A stretch of 64,000 nt of DNA. Source: Conyzicola nivalis. GTDB taxonomy: Bacteria; Actinomycetota; Actinomycetes; Actinomycetales; Microbacteriaceae. Below the pieces are notes generated by a model that saw nothing but the letters and a program-made list of their open reading frames with translations, did no database searches and was not told where the DNA came from. Location: assembly GCF_014639655.1 (NCBI RefSeq), contig NZ_BMGB01000001.1:930001-994000 (forward strand). The letters are read 5' to 3'. The position numbers and the translations under genes are program-made. Positions 20,944-29,109 of the stretch are shown here, one piece after another (within the stretch, counting starts at the first letter, position 1; each line of letters begins with the position of its first letter).

Positions 20944-21573
20944 CTAGCCCGCGGTCGGCGTGGACGTGACGTCGCCCGACGGCGTCGCCGCGGGCATGTT
21001 CAGCGGAATCAGGTCACGCGGCGGCATCGGGGTGTTGCCGCGCACGACGACGATGCTGCGGAAGAGGTCTTCGATCTGTGCCGCGGCCTCGGGATCGACG
21101 GCACCTTCGCCCGCGATGACGCCGCGGAGGAACCAGCGCGGTCCGTCGACTCCGACGAACCGGGCGAGCCGGGTGCCGGTCTGTCCCGCGGTGGTGACGG
21201 GGATCTCGGCGAGCACCTCGGGACCGAACGGGCCGTTGGCGATCGTCGTCGTGCCGCCCTGCTTGTGGATCTGGTCGACGATCTGCGCGCGGATCTCGTT
21301 CCAGAGACCGCTCGTGCGAGGGGCGGCGAACGGCTGCACCTGAAGCGACGAGCCGGCGTAGTCGAGACCGACGGCGACGACGCGCTTGCTGCCCTCCTCG
21401 ACCTCGAGACGCAGCTGCAGGTCGGGACGGGGGACGATCTTGACGCCGCCGAGGTCGACGTAGGGACGAACCGCGTTCGCCTCGCTCTCGTCGAGCGGGC
21501 CGTTGGTCTCGCGGTCGGCGGGCGCCGACTTGGCGTCGTCGTCTACCTGTGCTGCGAATTCGTTGTCGCTCAC
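20944..21573 (-). CDS. DUF3710 domain-containing protein
   Basis: A 209-aa soluble actinobacterial protein of unknown function. After an acidic, disordered N-terminus the core has 'GPLDESEANAVRPYVDLGGVKI', 'LRLEVEEGSKRVVAVGLDY' and 'RFVGVDGPRWFLRGVIAG', all typical of DUF3710. The C-terminal 25 residues are Pro/Thr-rich. The start is GTG and shares GTGA with the dut stop, so it is translated with dUTPase. Confidence 0.9.
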   Translation of the reverse strand: MSDNEFAAQVDDDAKSAPADRETNGPLDESEANAVRPYVDLGGVKIVPRPDLQLRLEVEEGSKRVVAVGLDYAGSSLQVQPFAAPRTSGLWNEIRAQIVDQIHKQGGTTTIANGPFGPEVLAEIPVTTAGQTGTRLARFVGVDGPRWFLRGVIAGEGAVDPEAAAQIEDLFRSIVVVRGNTPMPPRDLIPLNMPAATPSGDVTSTPTAG

Positions 21574-22028
21574 GCGATGTCTCCTGACTTGGTTGCGCTG
21601 TACCCGGTGGATCCGAAGCCCTTGTCGCCTCGGTCGCTCCCCGGAAGTTTCTGAACCGGTATAAATCTCGCTCGGGATACCGGCATCACGACGAGTTGCG
21701 CGATGCGGTCGCCGACCGCCACAGAATACGCCACCGAACTGTCCGTATTCAGCAGCGTCACCCGGATCTCGCCGCGGTACCCCGCGTCGACCGTGCCCGG
21801 GCTGTTCACGACGGTGATGCCGTGCTTGGAGGCCAGGCCGCTGCGCGGAACGACGAACGCGACGTAGCCGTCGGGAAGTGCGATCGACACCCCCGTGCCG
21901 ACGGTCGACCGTTCTCCCGGCTGCAGCTCGACCGATTCCGCCGCCGTCAGGTCGGCTCCGGCGTCTCCGGGGTGCGCGTACGCGGGCACGGATTCGGACG
22001 AAATGAGCACCTCTACGGAATCTGACAC
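21570..22028 (-). CDS. dut: dUTP diphosphatase
   Basis: Hydrolyses dUTP to dUMP and pyrophosphate, keeping uracil out of DNA and supplying dTMP synthesis. The protein is 152 aa, the normal trimeric length. Motifs 1-5 are visible: 'AHPGDAGADLTA', 'VPRSGLASKHG', 'VNSPGTVDAGYRGEI', 'GDRIAQLVVMP' and the C-terminal arm 'RGDKGFGSTGY'. I chose GTG at 22028; the frame stays open to 22091, but that would overlap the divergent DUF3093 gene and adds residues foreign to the family. Confidence 0.95.
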   Translation of the reverse strand: MSDSVEVLISSESVPAYAHPGDAGADLTAAESVELQPGERSTVGTGVSIALPDGYVAFVVPRSGLASKHGITVVNSPGTVDAGYRGEIRVTLLNTDSSVAYSVAVGDRIAQLVVMPVSRARFIPVQKLPGSDRGDKGFGSTGYSATKSGDIA

Positions 22029-22083
22029 GTCACGAGGGTAGTGCAGAACATCCGGCCGGCCGAAAGTCTGATCGAATAGGAGC

Positions 22084-22548
22084 ATGACCACCCACTACCG
22101 CGAGAGACTGTGGCCAGCGCCCTGGCTCTTCGTCGCAACAGCCCTAGTAATCCCCGCGAGCCTCTTGGTCTTCCTGCCCATCAGCATGCTGGCCGGGATC
22201 GTCGTCGCGATCGTGCTGTACGCCGGCTGTGTCATCCTGCTCATCCTCGGCGGACCCGTGATAGAGGTGACCGACACCGAGTTCCGTGCGGGACGGGCGA
22301 GTCTTCCGCTCTCGATCGCGGGAACCGTAGAAGGGTTCGAGGGCGACGAGGCGCGGGCGGAACGTGGAGTGCGGCTCGACGCCCGTACGTGGCTGCTCAT
22401 CCGCGGATGGATTTCACCGCTGGTGAAGATCCAGAATCTCGACGAACGAGACAGCGCTCCGTACTGGGTTGTGTCGACGCGGCATCCCGACGCCGTTGTC
22501 GCCGCGATATCCGCGGCGAAGCAACGTGCGTCCGGCGGGATTGGTTAG
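22084..22548 (+). CDS. DUF3093 family membrane protein
   Basis: A 154-aa protein with two N-terminal transmembrane segments (about residues 15-35 and 38-58) and a cytoplasmic C-terminal domain. 'YRERLWPAPWLF' at the start and 'WVVSTRHPDAVVAAI' near the end are DUF3093 hallmarks. The function is unknown; the gene almost always sits beside dut in actinobacteria. It is preceded by AGGAG 1 base before the ATG, too close to be a normal RBS. It is convergent with the DUF4193 gene, overlapping by 4 bases. Confidence 0.88.
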   Translation: MTTHYRERLWPAPWLFVATALVIPASLLVFLPISMLAGIVVAIVLYAGCVILLILGGPVIEVTDTEFRAGRASLPLSIAGTVEGFEGDEARAERGVRLDARTWLLIRGWISPLVKIQNLDERDSAPYWVVSTRHPDAVVAAISAAKQRASGGIG

Positions 22549-22838
22549 GCCGCGCACTCCAGGCAGATCGGTCCGAGCTTGGTCTCGTGATCGATCTGCG
22601 AACGGTGCTTCACGAGGAAGCACTCCACACAGGTGAACTCATCGGCCTGTGCGGGAAGAACGACCACGTCGAGGTCGTGCTCACTGAGGTCCCCACCCTC
22701 GAGTTCGAAACTGCCAGGGTTATCGGCGTCATCAACGTCGACTGAGCCAGACATCTTGTCTGGAACGCGCTCCTTCAGGGCCTCGATCGACTCTGTGTCG
22801 TCGTCGGTCTTGCGGGGTGCGTCGTAGTCGGTTGCCAT
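22545..22838 (-). CDS. DUF4193 family zinc-ribbon-like protein
   Basis: A 97-aa acidic protein conserved in actinobacteria. It begins MATDYDAPRKTDDD, the usual family start, so I used the ATG at 22838 rather than 22844. The C-terminal half has CVEC and CLEC about 23 residues apart, likely a zinc ribbon. The N-terminal half is disordered and rich in Asp and Glu. The function is unknown; it lies between dut/DUF3093 and sepH, which is its usual place. Confidence 0.9.
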   Translation of the reverse strand: MATDYDAPRKTDDDTESIEALKERVPDKMSGSVDVDDADNPGSFELEGGDLSEHDLDVVVLPAQADEFTCVECFLVKHRSQIDHETKLGPICLECAA

Positions 22839-23040
22839 GCCCATCCACTTCTTGTATGCGTCTAGTTATCTAAATCGGCGGCCACAGTTTGCATCATTGG
22901 TATGCGAATAGCAAACCCAATTTGACACTTGTCGTGGCGCCAGAAACGGTAACTTGCGGCGCGCCCGGCGTATTCCCGAGATATGCGCGAAACCCGTGAC
23001 ATCCTTAGCGGGAATATCGAGCGCTGGAGGGTATCTCAGC

Positions 23041-24078
23041 ATGCAAGACCTGCGAGTAATCGGAGTAGAGAACGGGGCACTCCTCGTGTCTTCCGTTGAC
23101 GGCAACCGCTTCAGGATCCCGATCGACGAGGTGCTGCAGTCCAAGCTGCGCCAAGCCGTTCCCGACCCCGGCTCGGGACGGAAGGTCGCCCCGCGGGAGA
23201 TCCAGGCGCAGATCCGCTCGGGGATGTCGGCTGCCGACGTCGCCGCGATCACCGGGGTGCCGTTGGAGTACATCCAGAAGTTCGAGGGTCCCGTGCTCGC
23301 CGAACGCGAGTTCGTGGTCGAGACCGCGCTCGGCGTCGCCGTGCACACCGCCATCGAATCCGACCCGATGAGCGCCGGCCGCACCTTCGGCACGGTCATC
23401 CGCGAGCGTCTCGTCGGCCTCGGCGCCGTCGGTGAACGCTGGGCGAGCTGGAAAGACCCCGAGACGGGCTGGATCGTGAAGCTGGCCTTCACGGCCGAAC
23501 AGATCGACCACGACGCGCGCTGGCGATTCGACCCGAAGAAGCTCACCCTCGCCCCGCTCAACAACGAGGCGATCACCCTCTCCCAGCAGGGCGAGTCCCA
23601 GGGCGCCCTCATCCCCCGCCTGCGCGCGGTGAACGGCGACGACCGCGAGGCCGACAACTCCCGCTTCGACAGCGGCGCCTTCGACCTCGACGACGACAGC
23701 CTCACCCTGCACGAAGACGAGTCGCGCCCGAACCGCTTCGGTTCGAACGCCCCCGTCGAGCACGAGCCGGTGCACGACCACAACCAGACCGCAGACCTGC
23801 TCGAGGCGCTGCGCCGCCGACGCGGCGAGCGGGAGGCGGCCAACTTCGCCGAAGACGAGGGTTCGAACCACCCCTCGCGGTCGCCGCAGACTCCCGGTGG
23901 GATTCGTCTCGTCGACGTACCGCTGGACGGATTCGGTTCGGATGACACGGAGCACGGCCGTTCGACGGCGCCACAGCCGATCATCCCGACCAAGAGCCCG
24001 GCCCGCAAGGGCCGCACCGCCATGCCCAGCTGGGACGACATCGTGTTCGGTGCGCGTCCCGACGACGACCTGACGTAG
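23041..24078 (+). CDS. sepH: Septation protein SepH
   Basis: Actinobacterial cell-division protein of 345 aa that binds FtsZ and promotes filament assembly (shown in Streptomyces). Starting at the ATG at 23041 gives MQDLRVIGVENGALLVS, the conserved start of the DUF3071 domain. A helix-turn-helix, 'IRSGMSAADVAAITGVPLEYI', lies near residues 60-80. 'WKDPETGWIVKLAF' and 'ARWRFDPKK' complete the domain by about 175. The rest is disordered and charged, ending in the conserved C-terminal motif 'AMPSWDDIVFG'. An RBS GGAGGG precedes it. Confidence 0.93.
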   Translation: MQDLRVIGVENGALLVSSVDGNRFRIPIDEVLQSKLRQAVPDPGSGRKVAPREIQAQIRSGMSAADVAAITGVPLEYIQKFEGPVLAEREFVVETALGVAVHTAIESDPMSAGRTFGTVIRERLVGLGAVGERWASWKDPETGWIVKLAFTAEQIDHDARWRFDPKKLTLAPLNNEAITLSQQGESQGALIPRLRAVNGDDREADNSRFDSGAFDLDDDSLTLHEDESRPNRFGSNAPVEHEPVHDHNQTADLLEALRRRRGEREAANFAEDEGSNHPSRSPQTPGGIRLVDVPLDGFGSDDTEHGRSTAPQPIIPTKSPARKGRTAMPSWDDIVFGARPDDDLT

Positions 24079-24080
24079 GG

Positions 24081-25220
24081 CTAGCGGCGGGCGAACGCGC
24101 CCAGCCGCAGCAGCGGCACCTGCACCTCGGCCGGCGAGAACGAGCCGTGGTGCCCGACCATCGCGTGGCCGGGTTTGAGCGTGCGGCTGTCGTAATAGGC
24201 GATGCCCTTGCGGGCGGCCACCAGCAGATCCCCGATGCGCGGCTCGACCTCGGGCCGCACCTCCCCGAACCAGCCGGCGGCGATCGCCTCGTCGCGGGTG
24301 GCGATCCACGAGCGTTCGCCCTCGGCATCGCGCCAGGCGGCCGTCGTCGCGGCACGCACTCGCTCGCTCGCGTCCGGTGCGAAGTGCAGTTGCAGGCAGC
24401 GTGGCTCTCCGGCGACGAATCGTACGCCGTCGATGAGCGGCGCCTCGGTGTCGAAGAGGATGTGGTTGCGTTCCGCGATGTCTACGACGCCGTGGTCCGC
24501 GGTGATGACGAGCCCGTCATCCGGACCCAACTGCGCCTCTAACTCACGCACCGCGGCGTCGAGGATCTCCAGCCAGTTCGTCCACTCCACCGACTCGGCG
24601 CCCGTCGCGTGCCCGGCAACGTCGAGTTCGGGCACGTAGACGTAGGCGATGCCGGTGGCAGCGGGCTCGCGCAACCACTCGGCCGCACGCTGGAGGCGCT
24701 CGCCGATCGACGACTCCCCCAGATACTCGGCGCCGCGCAGGACCGCCTTGCTGAACCCGCTGTCGCGGTAGCGCTCGGGTCCGATGACCACGGCGGAATG
24801 ACCGAGGGCGGTCGCCCGCTCGAACACGGTCGGCATCGGCTGCCAGGCGAACGGATCGATTTTGTCGTCCCAGCCGGAGAGCTGCTTGATCACCCGGTCG
24901 TTGGCCGGGTCGAGCACCGTGTAGCCGACCATGCCGTGCTGGCCGGGCGCGGTCCCGGTGGTGAGGGTCGCTAGCGCGGCAGCGGTCGTGGTCGGGAAGC
25001 CGGAGTCGATGACGGATGATCCGGAGAGATACGACATCAGCGTGCGGGCATGCCCCGCGCGGGCCTTGAGCGCAGCCGCGCCGAGCCCGTCGACGAGCAG
25101 CACGACGGTCTTCGAGGCCTGCGGGAGGCCGAGCCGGTTATCCTCGCCCGAAATTGCGGAGAGACACGCGGTCATCACATCGGCGAGGCTCGGGCGGAGT
25201 GATTTCGGCGCCGGTAACAT
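24081..25220 (-). CDS. Alkaline-phosphatase-superfamily phosphodiesterase/pyrophosphatase
   Basis: A 379-aa metal-dependent hydrolase of the nucleotide pyrophosphatase/phosphodiesterase group. Metal ligands and nucleophile are visible: '[13 protein letters not shown]' with the first Asp, '[15 protein letters not shown]' with the Thr nucleophile, '[11 protein letters not shown]' with Asp and His, and '[11 protein letters not shown]'. No signal peptide, so it acts inside the cell. The substrate is unknown. The ATG at 25220 lies 12 bases from the divergent topoisomerase start; -10 TAAGAT 7 nt upstream makes it leaderless. The gene faces sepH with 2 bases between stops. Confidence 0.85.
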   Translation of the reverse strand: MLPAPKSLRPSLADVMTACLSAISGEDNRLGLPQASKTVVLLVDGLGAAALKARAGHARTLMSYLSGSSVIDSGFPTTTAAALATLTTGTAPGQHGMVGYTVLDPANDRVIKQLSGWDDKIDPFAWQPMPTVFERATALGHSAVVIGPERYRDSGFSKAVLRGAEYLGESSIGERLQRAAEWLREPAATGIAYVYVPELDVAGHATGAESVEWTNWLEILDAAVRELEAQLGPDDGLVITADHGVVDIAERNHILFDTEAPLIDGVRFVAGEPRCLQLHFAPDASERVRAATTAAWRDAEGERSWIATRDEAIAAGWFGEVRPEVEPRIGDLLVAARKGIAYYDSRTLKPGHAMVGHHGSFSPAEVQVPLLRLGAFARR

Positions 25221-25233
25221 AGGGGCAATCTTA
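25215..25233. promoter_or_regulatory. Compact bidirectional promoter between phosphatase and topoisomerase A genes
   Basis: The two ATGs are separated by only 12 bases. On the minus strand TAAGAT (25233-25228) is 7 nt from the phosphatase ATG. On the plus strand TAACAT (25215-25220) is 12 nt from the topoisomerase ATG, with AGGGG between. Each -10 overlaps the other gene's start codon, so the two transcription complexes cannot bind at once. Confidence 0.5.
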
Positions 25234-27719
25234 TGGCTACTCCCGCGAACCCCCCTGCCCCCGTGTCCTCCGCCACCCAGCCCGGGGAGCACATCGAAGA
25301 GGTCGACGTTTCGTCCGAGATGCAGGGTTCGTTCCTCGAATACGCCTACTCGGTCATCTACTCGCGGGCTCTCCCCGACGCGCGCGACGGCCTGAAGCCG
25401 GTGCAGAGGCGCATCCTCTACCAGATGTCCGAGATGGGACTGCGTCCCGACCGCGGCCACGTGAAGTCGGCGCGCGTCGTCGGCGAGGTGATGGGCAAGC
25501 TGCACCCGCACGGTGACGCCTCCATCTACGACGCCATGGTTCGCCTCACCCAGGACTTCATCCTGCGCGTGCCGCTGATCGACGGCCACGGCAACTTCGG
25601 CTCCCTCGACGACGGCCCCGCCGCGCCCCGCTACACCGAGGCCCGCCTGCACGCGACCGCCCTCGCCATGACCGAGAGCCTCGACGAAGACGTCGTGAAC
25701 TTCGTGCCCAACTACGACAACCAGCTCACCCAGCCCGAGGTGTTGCCCGCCGCGTTCCCCAACCTGCTGGTCAACGGCGCAAGCGGCATCGCGGTCGGCA
25801 TGGCGACGAACATGGCGCCGCACAACCTCGTCGAGGTGATCGGAGCGGCCAGGCACCTGCTGCACAACCCGAACGCCACGCTCGACGACCTGATGGAATT
25901 CGTGCCGGGCCCCGACCTACCGACCGGGGGAACGATCAGCGGGCTCGCCGGCATCAAGGACGCCTACGCCACCGGCCGCGGCGCCTTCAAGACCAGGGCA
26001 AAGGTGTCGACCGAGAGCATCTCGGCCCGTAAGACCGGCCTCGTCGTGACCGAACTGCCCTACATGGTCGGTGCCGAAAAGGTGATCGAGAAGATCAAAG
26101 ACGGCGTCAACAGCAAAAAACTCAGCGGCATTTCGGATGTCACGGACCTCACCGACCGGCGGCACGGCCTCCGGCTCGTCATCGGCATCAAGACGGGTTT
26201 CAGCCCCGACGCGGTGCTCGAGCAGCTCTACCGTTTCACCCCGCTCGAAGACAGCTTCAACATCAACAACGTCGCCCTCGTCAACGGCGGCCCGCAGACC
26301 CTCGGGCTGCGCGACCTGCTGCAGGTCTACGTCGACCACCGTCTCGATGTCGTCACCCGCCGCAGCCGCTACCGTCTCGCCCGCCGACTCGAGCGACTGC
26401 ACCTCGTCGAGGGCCTGCTCATCGCGATCCTCGACATCGACGAGGTCATTCAGGTCATCCGCCAGAGCGACGACTCCGAGGCCGCCCGCTCGCGCCTGCG
26501 CACGGTTTTCGACCTCAGCGAGCTGCAGGCCGAGTACATCCTCGAGCTGCGCCTGCGCCGCCTCACCAAGTTCAGCCGCATCGAGCTCGAGAACGAGAAG
26601 CAGCAGTTGCTCAGCGAGATAGCCGAACTCGAGGCGCTGCTCACCAGCCCGGCACGGCTGCGCGACCTCGTCTCGGTCGAGCTCGATGAGATCTCCGACC
26701 GCTTCGGAACCCCCCGCCGCACCCTCCTCACCGAGGCCCGTCCGTCGATCGCCACCTCGGCGTCGTCGCGCAAGAACGCTCCCGTGCTGGAGATCGCCGA
26801 CACCGCCTGCCGCGTCTACCTCTCCACCACAGGTCGTGCCATCCGCGTCGACATCGCCGAACCGGTCGAGGGCGCCGACGAGACCGCCGTTCCCCTCGTG
26901 CGTCGCCGCACCAAGCACGACGCCATCCGGTCCTCCGTTGTGACCACCGCCCGTTCGGAGATCGGCGCGGTAACCAACCTCGGACGGCTCATCCGGTTCA
27001 CCGCCGTCGACCTTCCCAACGTGCCGACCAACTCGATCCAGCTCGGCGCAGGGGCGCGCATCAGCGACTACCTCGCGATGACGAACAAGAAGGAGCGCGT
27101 GATCGCGTTCGTATCGCTCGAGTCAGAGGACTCGATCGTCGTCGGCACGCGTCAGGGCGTCGTGAAACGCATCGCGACCGGCGCGTATCCCAACAAGCCC
27201 GAGTTCGAGATCATCGCGCTCAAGGCCGGCGACGAGGTCGTCGGCGCCGCCCAGGGCCCCGACGGCGAGGAGCTCGTGTTCGTCACCTCCGACGCGCAGC
27301 TGCTGCACTTCTCCGCGTCGGCCGTGCGCCCGCAGGGAGCGGCCGCCGGCGGTGTCGCGGGCATCAACCTCGGTGCGAAGGCGTCGGTGATCTTCTTCGG
27401 CTCCGTCGACCCGGCGCGCGAGATCGTGGTCGCCACCGTGTCGAGCGCGACCGACGCGCTGCCCGGCGTCGACCCCGGCCGGGCGAAGGTCTCGCTGCTC
27501 GGCGAGTTCCCCGGAAAGGGGCGCGCGACGGGCGGGGTGCGCGCGCACTCCTTCCTCAAGGGCGAGGACGTGCTGTCTCTCGCCTGGGCCGGTCCCGCTC
27601 CGTCACTCGCGGTCGGCACGGACGGCTCGGTGCGCCAGCTGCCCGACGCCGGCGCGAAGCGCGACGCCTCGGGCACGCCGCTCGACGCTGCGGTCGGGTC
27701 GATCGGCACGTCGCTCTAG
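25233..27719 (+). CDS. parC: DNA topoisomerase IV (type IIA) subunit A
   Basis: DNA-breaking subunit of a type IIA topoisomerase, 828 aa. The catalytic tyrosine is Tyr134 in 'APRYTEARL'. The quinolone pocket reads '[12 protein letters not shown]', with Ala where E. coli GyrA has Ser83, as in mycobacterial GyrA. A breakage-reunion domain covers about 25-490 and six beta-pinwheel blades form the C-terminus. No full GyrA box (QRRGGKG) is seen, favouring ParC over GyrA. The ATPase partner is encoded 1.4 kb downstream on the other strand. Confidence 0.9.
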   Translation: MATPANPPAPVSSATQPGEHIEEVDVSSEMQGSFLEYAYSVIYSRALPDARDGLKPVQRRILYQMSEMGLRPDRGHVKSARVVGEVMGKLHPHGDASIYDAMVRLTQDFILRVPLIDGHGNFGSLDDGPAAPRYTEARLHATALAMTESLDEDVVNFVPNYDNQLTQPEVLPAAFPNLLVNGASGIAVGMATNMAPHNLVEVIGAARHLLHNPNATLDDLMEFVPGPDLPTGGTISGLAGIKDAYATGRGAFKTRAKVSTESISARKTGLVVTELPYMVGAEKVIEKIKDGVNSKKLSGISDVTDLTDRRHGLRLVIGIKTGFSPDAVLEQLYRFTPLEDSFNINNVALVNGGPQTLGLRDLLQVYVDHRLDVVTRRSRYRLARRLERLHLVEGLLIAILDIDEVIQVIRQSDDSEAARSRLRTVFDLSELQAEYILELRLRRLTKFSRIELENEKQQLLSEIAELEALLTSPARLRDLVSVELDEISDRFGTPRRTLLTEARPSIATSASSRKNAPVLEIADTACRVYLSTTGRAIRVDIAEPVEGADETAVPLVRRRTKHDAIRSSVVTTARSEIGAVTNLGRLIRFTAVDLPNVPTNSIQLGAGARISDYLAMTNKKERVIAFVSLESEDSIVVGTRQGVVKRIATGAYPNKPEFEIIALKAGDEVVGAAQGPDGEELVFVTSDAQLLHFSASAVRPQGAAAGGVAGINLGAKASVIFFGSVDPAREIVVATVSSATDALPGVDPGRAKVSLLGEFPGKGRATGGVRAHSFLKGEDVLSLAWAGPAPSLAVGTDGSVRQLPDAGAKRDASGTPLDAAVGSIGTSL

Positions 27720-27745
27720 CGGGCACGCGCTGGTTGCCGTTTCCG

Positions 27746-27818
27746 CCGACAGGATGGGCGTGGCCTTGGCCGCCGATCCGTCCTGTCGAACGGTGGCGGA
27801 CGGCACGCCGTCCTGGTG
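27746..27818 (+). repeat. REP-like element, copy 1
   Basis: CGACAGGA (27748) and TCCTGTCG (27781) form one perfect inverted repeat, followed by GACGGCACGCCGTC, a second palindrome. The same two-palindrome unit occurs in the same orientation at 28558-28638. It lies directly after the topoisomerase A stop and may stop transcription between convergent genes. Confidence 0.7.
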
Positions 27819-27820
27819 AC

Positions 27821-28510
27821 CTACGTCGCCGAGGTCTCGATCCCGCGTTCGTCAAGCAGGTTCACGGCTTTCAGGTCGCCGCCCCGAGCGGCCTTCACAT
27901 ACCAGTCGACGGCGGCAAGCTCGAGTCCCTCTTCTTCGAGCAGCAACCCGAGGTTGAAGGCGCAAAAAGCGTCGCCCATTTCGTAGCCCTCACGCAGCAC
28001 CGCTACCGCCTCGCTCACACGACCGGCAGCCTCGAGCACCAGGGCGAGGGGAATATGACTCGCTTCTTCGCCGAGCTCGTACCCGACCCGTAATGCCTCT
28101 TCGGCCTCGGTGAGACGACCCTCCTCGCGGAGGAGGTTGCCGAGCGAACCCTGCGCGTCCTGATTCACCGCGGCGCCGATACGCAGCAACTCCTCGGTGT
28201 CCCCGCCGGCGTCGCGGGCCTGGAGCCAAAGACCCAGGTAGGCGGATGCCTCGGGAGAGTCTCCATCGTCCTGGGCGATGTACTCGCGCAGGTACTGCTC
28301 GGCGGCGACATCGTCGCCGCGCTCACGTGCACACCACGCGCGACCCCACCGAGCGATGATGTAGCCGTCGGCCTCGAGCTGCGCGTAGATCAGCTCGGCA
28401 TCGGAGTACAAGCCACGGTCGACGAGAAGTGCCGCGAACTCGTCCCCGGTCTCGCCATCCCGGGCCGTCAGCCACGCCGCACGCGCACGCGAGAGTTCGT
28501 CTTCGGGCAT
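27821..28510 (-). CDS. Tetratricopeptide/Sel1-like repeat protein
   Basis: A 229-aa all-helical protein. Repeating units such as 'DAQGSLGNLLREEGRLTEAEEALRVGYELG' and 'AFCAFNLGLLLEEEGLELAAVDWYVKAARGG' show the A/G-x2-L-x(5-6)-G pattern of TPR/Sel1 repeats; I count about five units. There is no signal peptide. Such proteins are scaffolds; no enzyme role is visible. It starts at a leaderless ATG (-10 TAGACT 6 nt upstream). Both ends are flanked by copies of the same REP-like element. Confidence 0.75.
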   Translation of the reverse strand: MPEDELSRARAAWLTARDGETGDEFAALLVDRGLYSDAELIYAQLEADGYIIARWGRAWCARERGDDVAAEQYLREYIAQDDGDSPEASAYLGLWLQARDAGGDTEELLRIGAAVNQDAQGSLGNLLREEGRLTEAEEALRVGYELGEEASHIPLALVLEAAGRVSEAVAVLREGYEMGDAFCAFNLGLLLEEEGLELAAVDWYVKAARGGDLKAVNLLDERGIETSAT

Positions 28511-28516
28511 GGGGTG

Positions 28517-28522
28517 AGTCTA
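28517..28522 (-). promoter_or_regulatory. Leaderless -10 for TPR gene
   Basis: TAGACT on the minus strand, 6 nt before the ATG at 28510, with no RBS. Confidence 0.5.
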
Positions 28523-28557
28523 GGGGCGCGGGCCGTCATGATGAGGTGGGCATACCG

Positions 28558-28638
28558 CCGACAGGATGGGCGTGGGCGGAGCCGCCAATCGGTCCTGTTG
28601 GACGGCGGCCGACGGCACACCGTCCTGTCGAGGCGTCG
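28558..28638 (+). repeat. REP-like element, copy 2
   Basis: CGACAGGATGGGCGTGG ... GCCGCC ... GTCCTGT ... GACGGC ... GCCG ... CCGTCCTGTCG: the same arrangement as the copy at 27746-27818, about 80% alike by eye, same orientation. It sits between the TPR gene start and the following minus-strand gene. Confidence 0.7.
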
Positions 28639-28687
28639 TGCTCGCACCGGGTGTCGATGCGGTCGCTGAGCGACCTACTCGTCCGGC

Positions 28688-29086
28688 TCAGCCCTCGTGC
28701 GTGTACGCGTCGATGCGGATGCGCAGGCCCGCGCGGGCGATCAGTACGGCATCGCGCGGCTCGATCTCGAAGACGAAGGCGTTGTGCCGTGCGTTGAGGG
28801 AGACGGAGAGACTGCCGTACACCCTGCCCTCGAGCTGCGTGTCGGCCATGCGCCCGAGCACGGGGCGCAACAGCACCAGATGCGGCTCGAGGATCTCGCT
28901 GTCGCCGCGCACCGGCGCGTCGTAGTGCCACTGCGAGAGTTCTCGGGCCGGACCGGTCGGATCGAAGTCGTGCACGGGCGACCCGATCGGAAGCCAGCGG
29001 CTCGCCTCGACGCCCGCGTACTCGTTCAGCTGGTGGAGGCTGTGGCCCGTGGTGGCGATGTTGATGCTGACGCGGAAGATGCTCAT
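28688..29086 (-). CDS. Small protein, DUF4279-like
   Basis: A 132-aa protein with no signal or membrane segment. The pattern 'SINIATTGHSLHQLNEYAGV', a mid 'GSPVHDFDPTG', 'SQWHYDAPV' and alternating strands at the end resembles DUF4279, a fold used by some toxin-immunity proteins. The similarity is weak and from memory. Its start is 23 bases after the parE stop on the same strand, so it may be co-transcribed with parE. No toxin gene is visible nearby. Function unknown. Confidence 0.5.
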   Translation of the reverse strand: MSIFRVSINIATTGHSLHQLNEYAGVEASRWLPIGSPVHDFDPTGPARELSQWHYDAPVRGDSEILEPHLVLLRPVLGRMADTQLEGRVYGSLSVSLNARHNAFVFEIEPRDAVLIARAGLRIRIDAYTHEG

Positions 29087-29109
29087 CGTTCAATAATGGC
29101 GCAGCGCGG

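Noticed and set aside
24081-25865. 594-residue minus-strand frame for the phosphatase
   Set aside because: The first 215 residues read through the topoisomerase A gene on the other strand. The ATG at 25220 with its -10 is the natural start.
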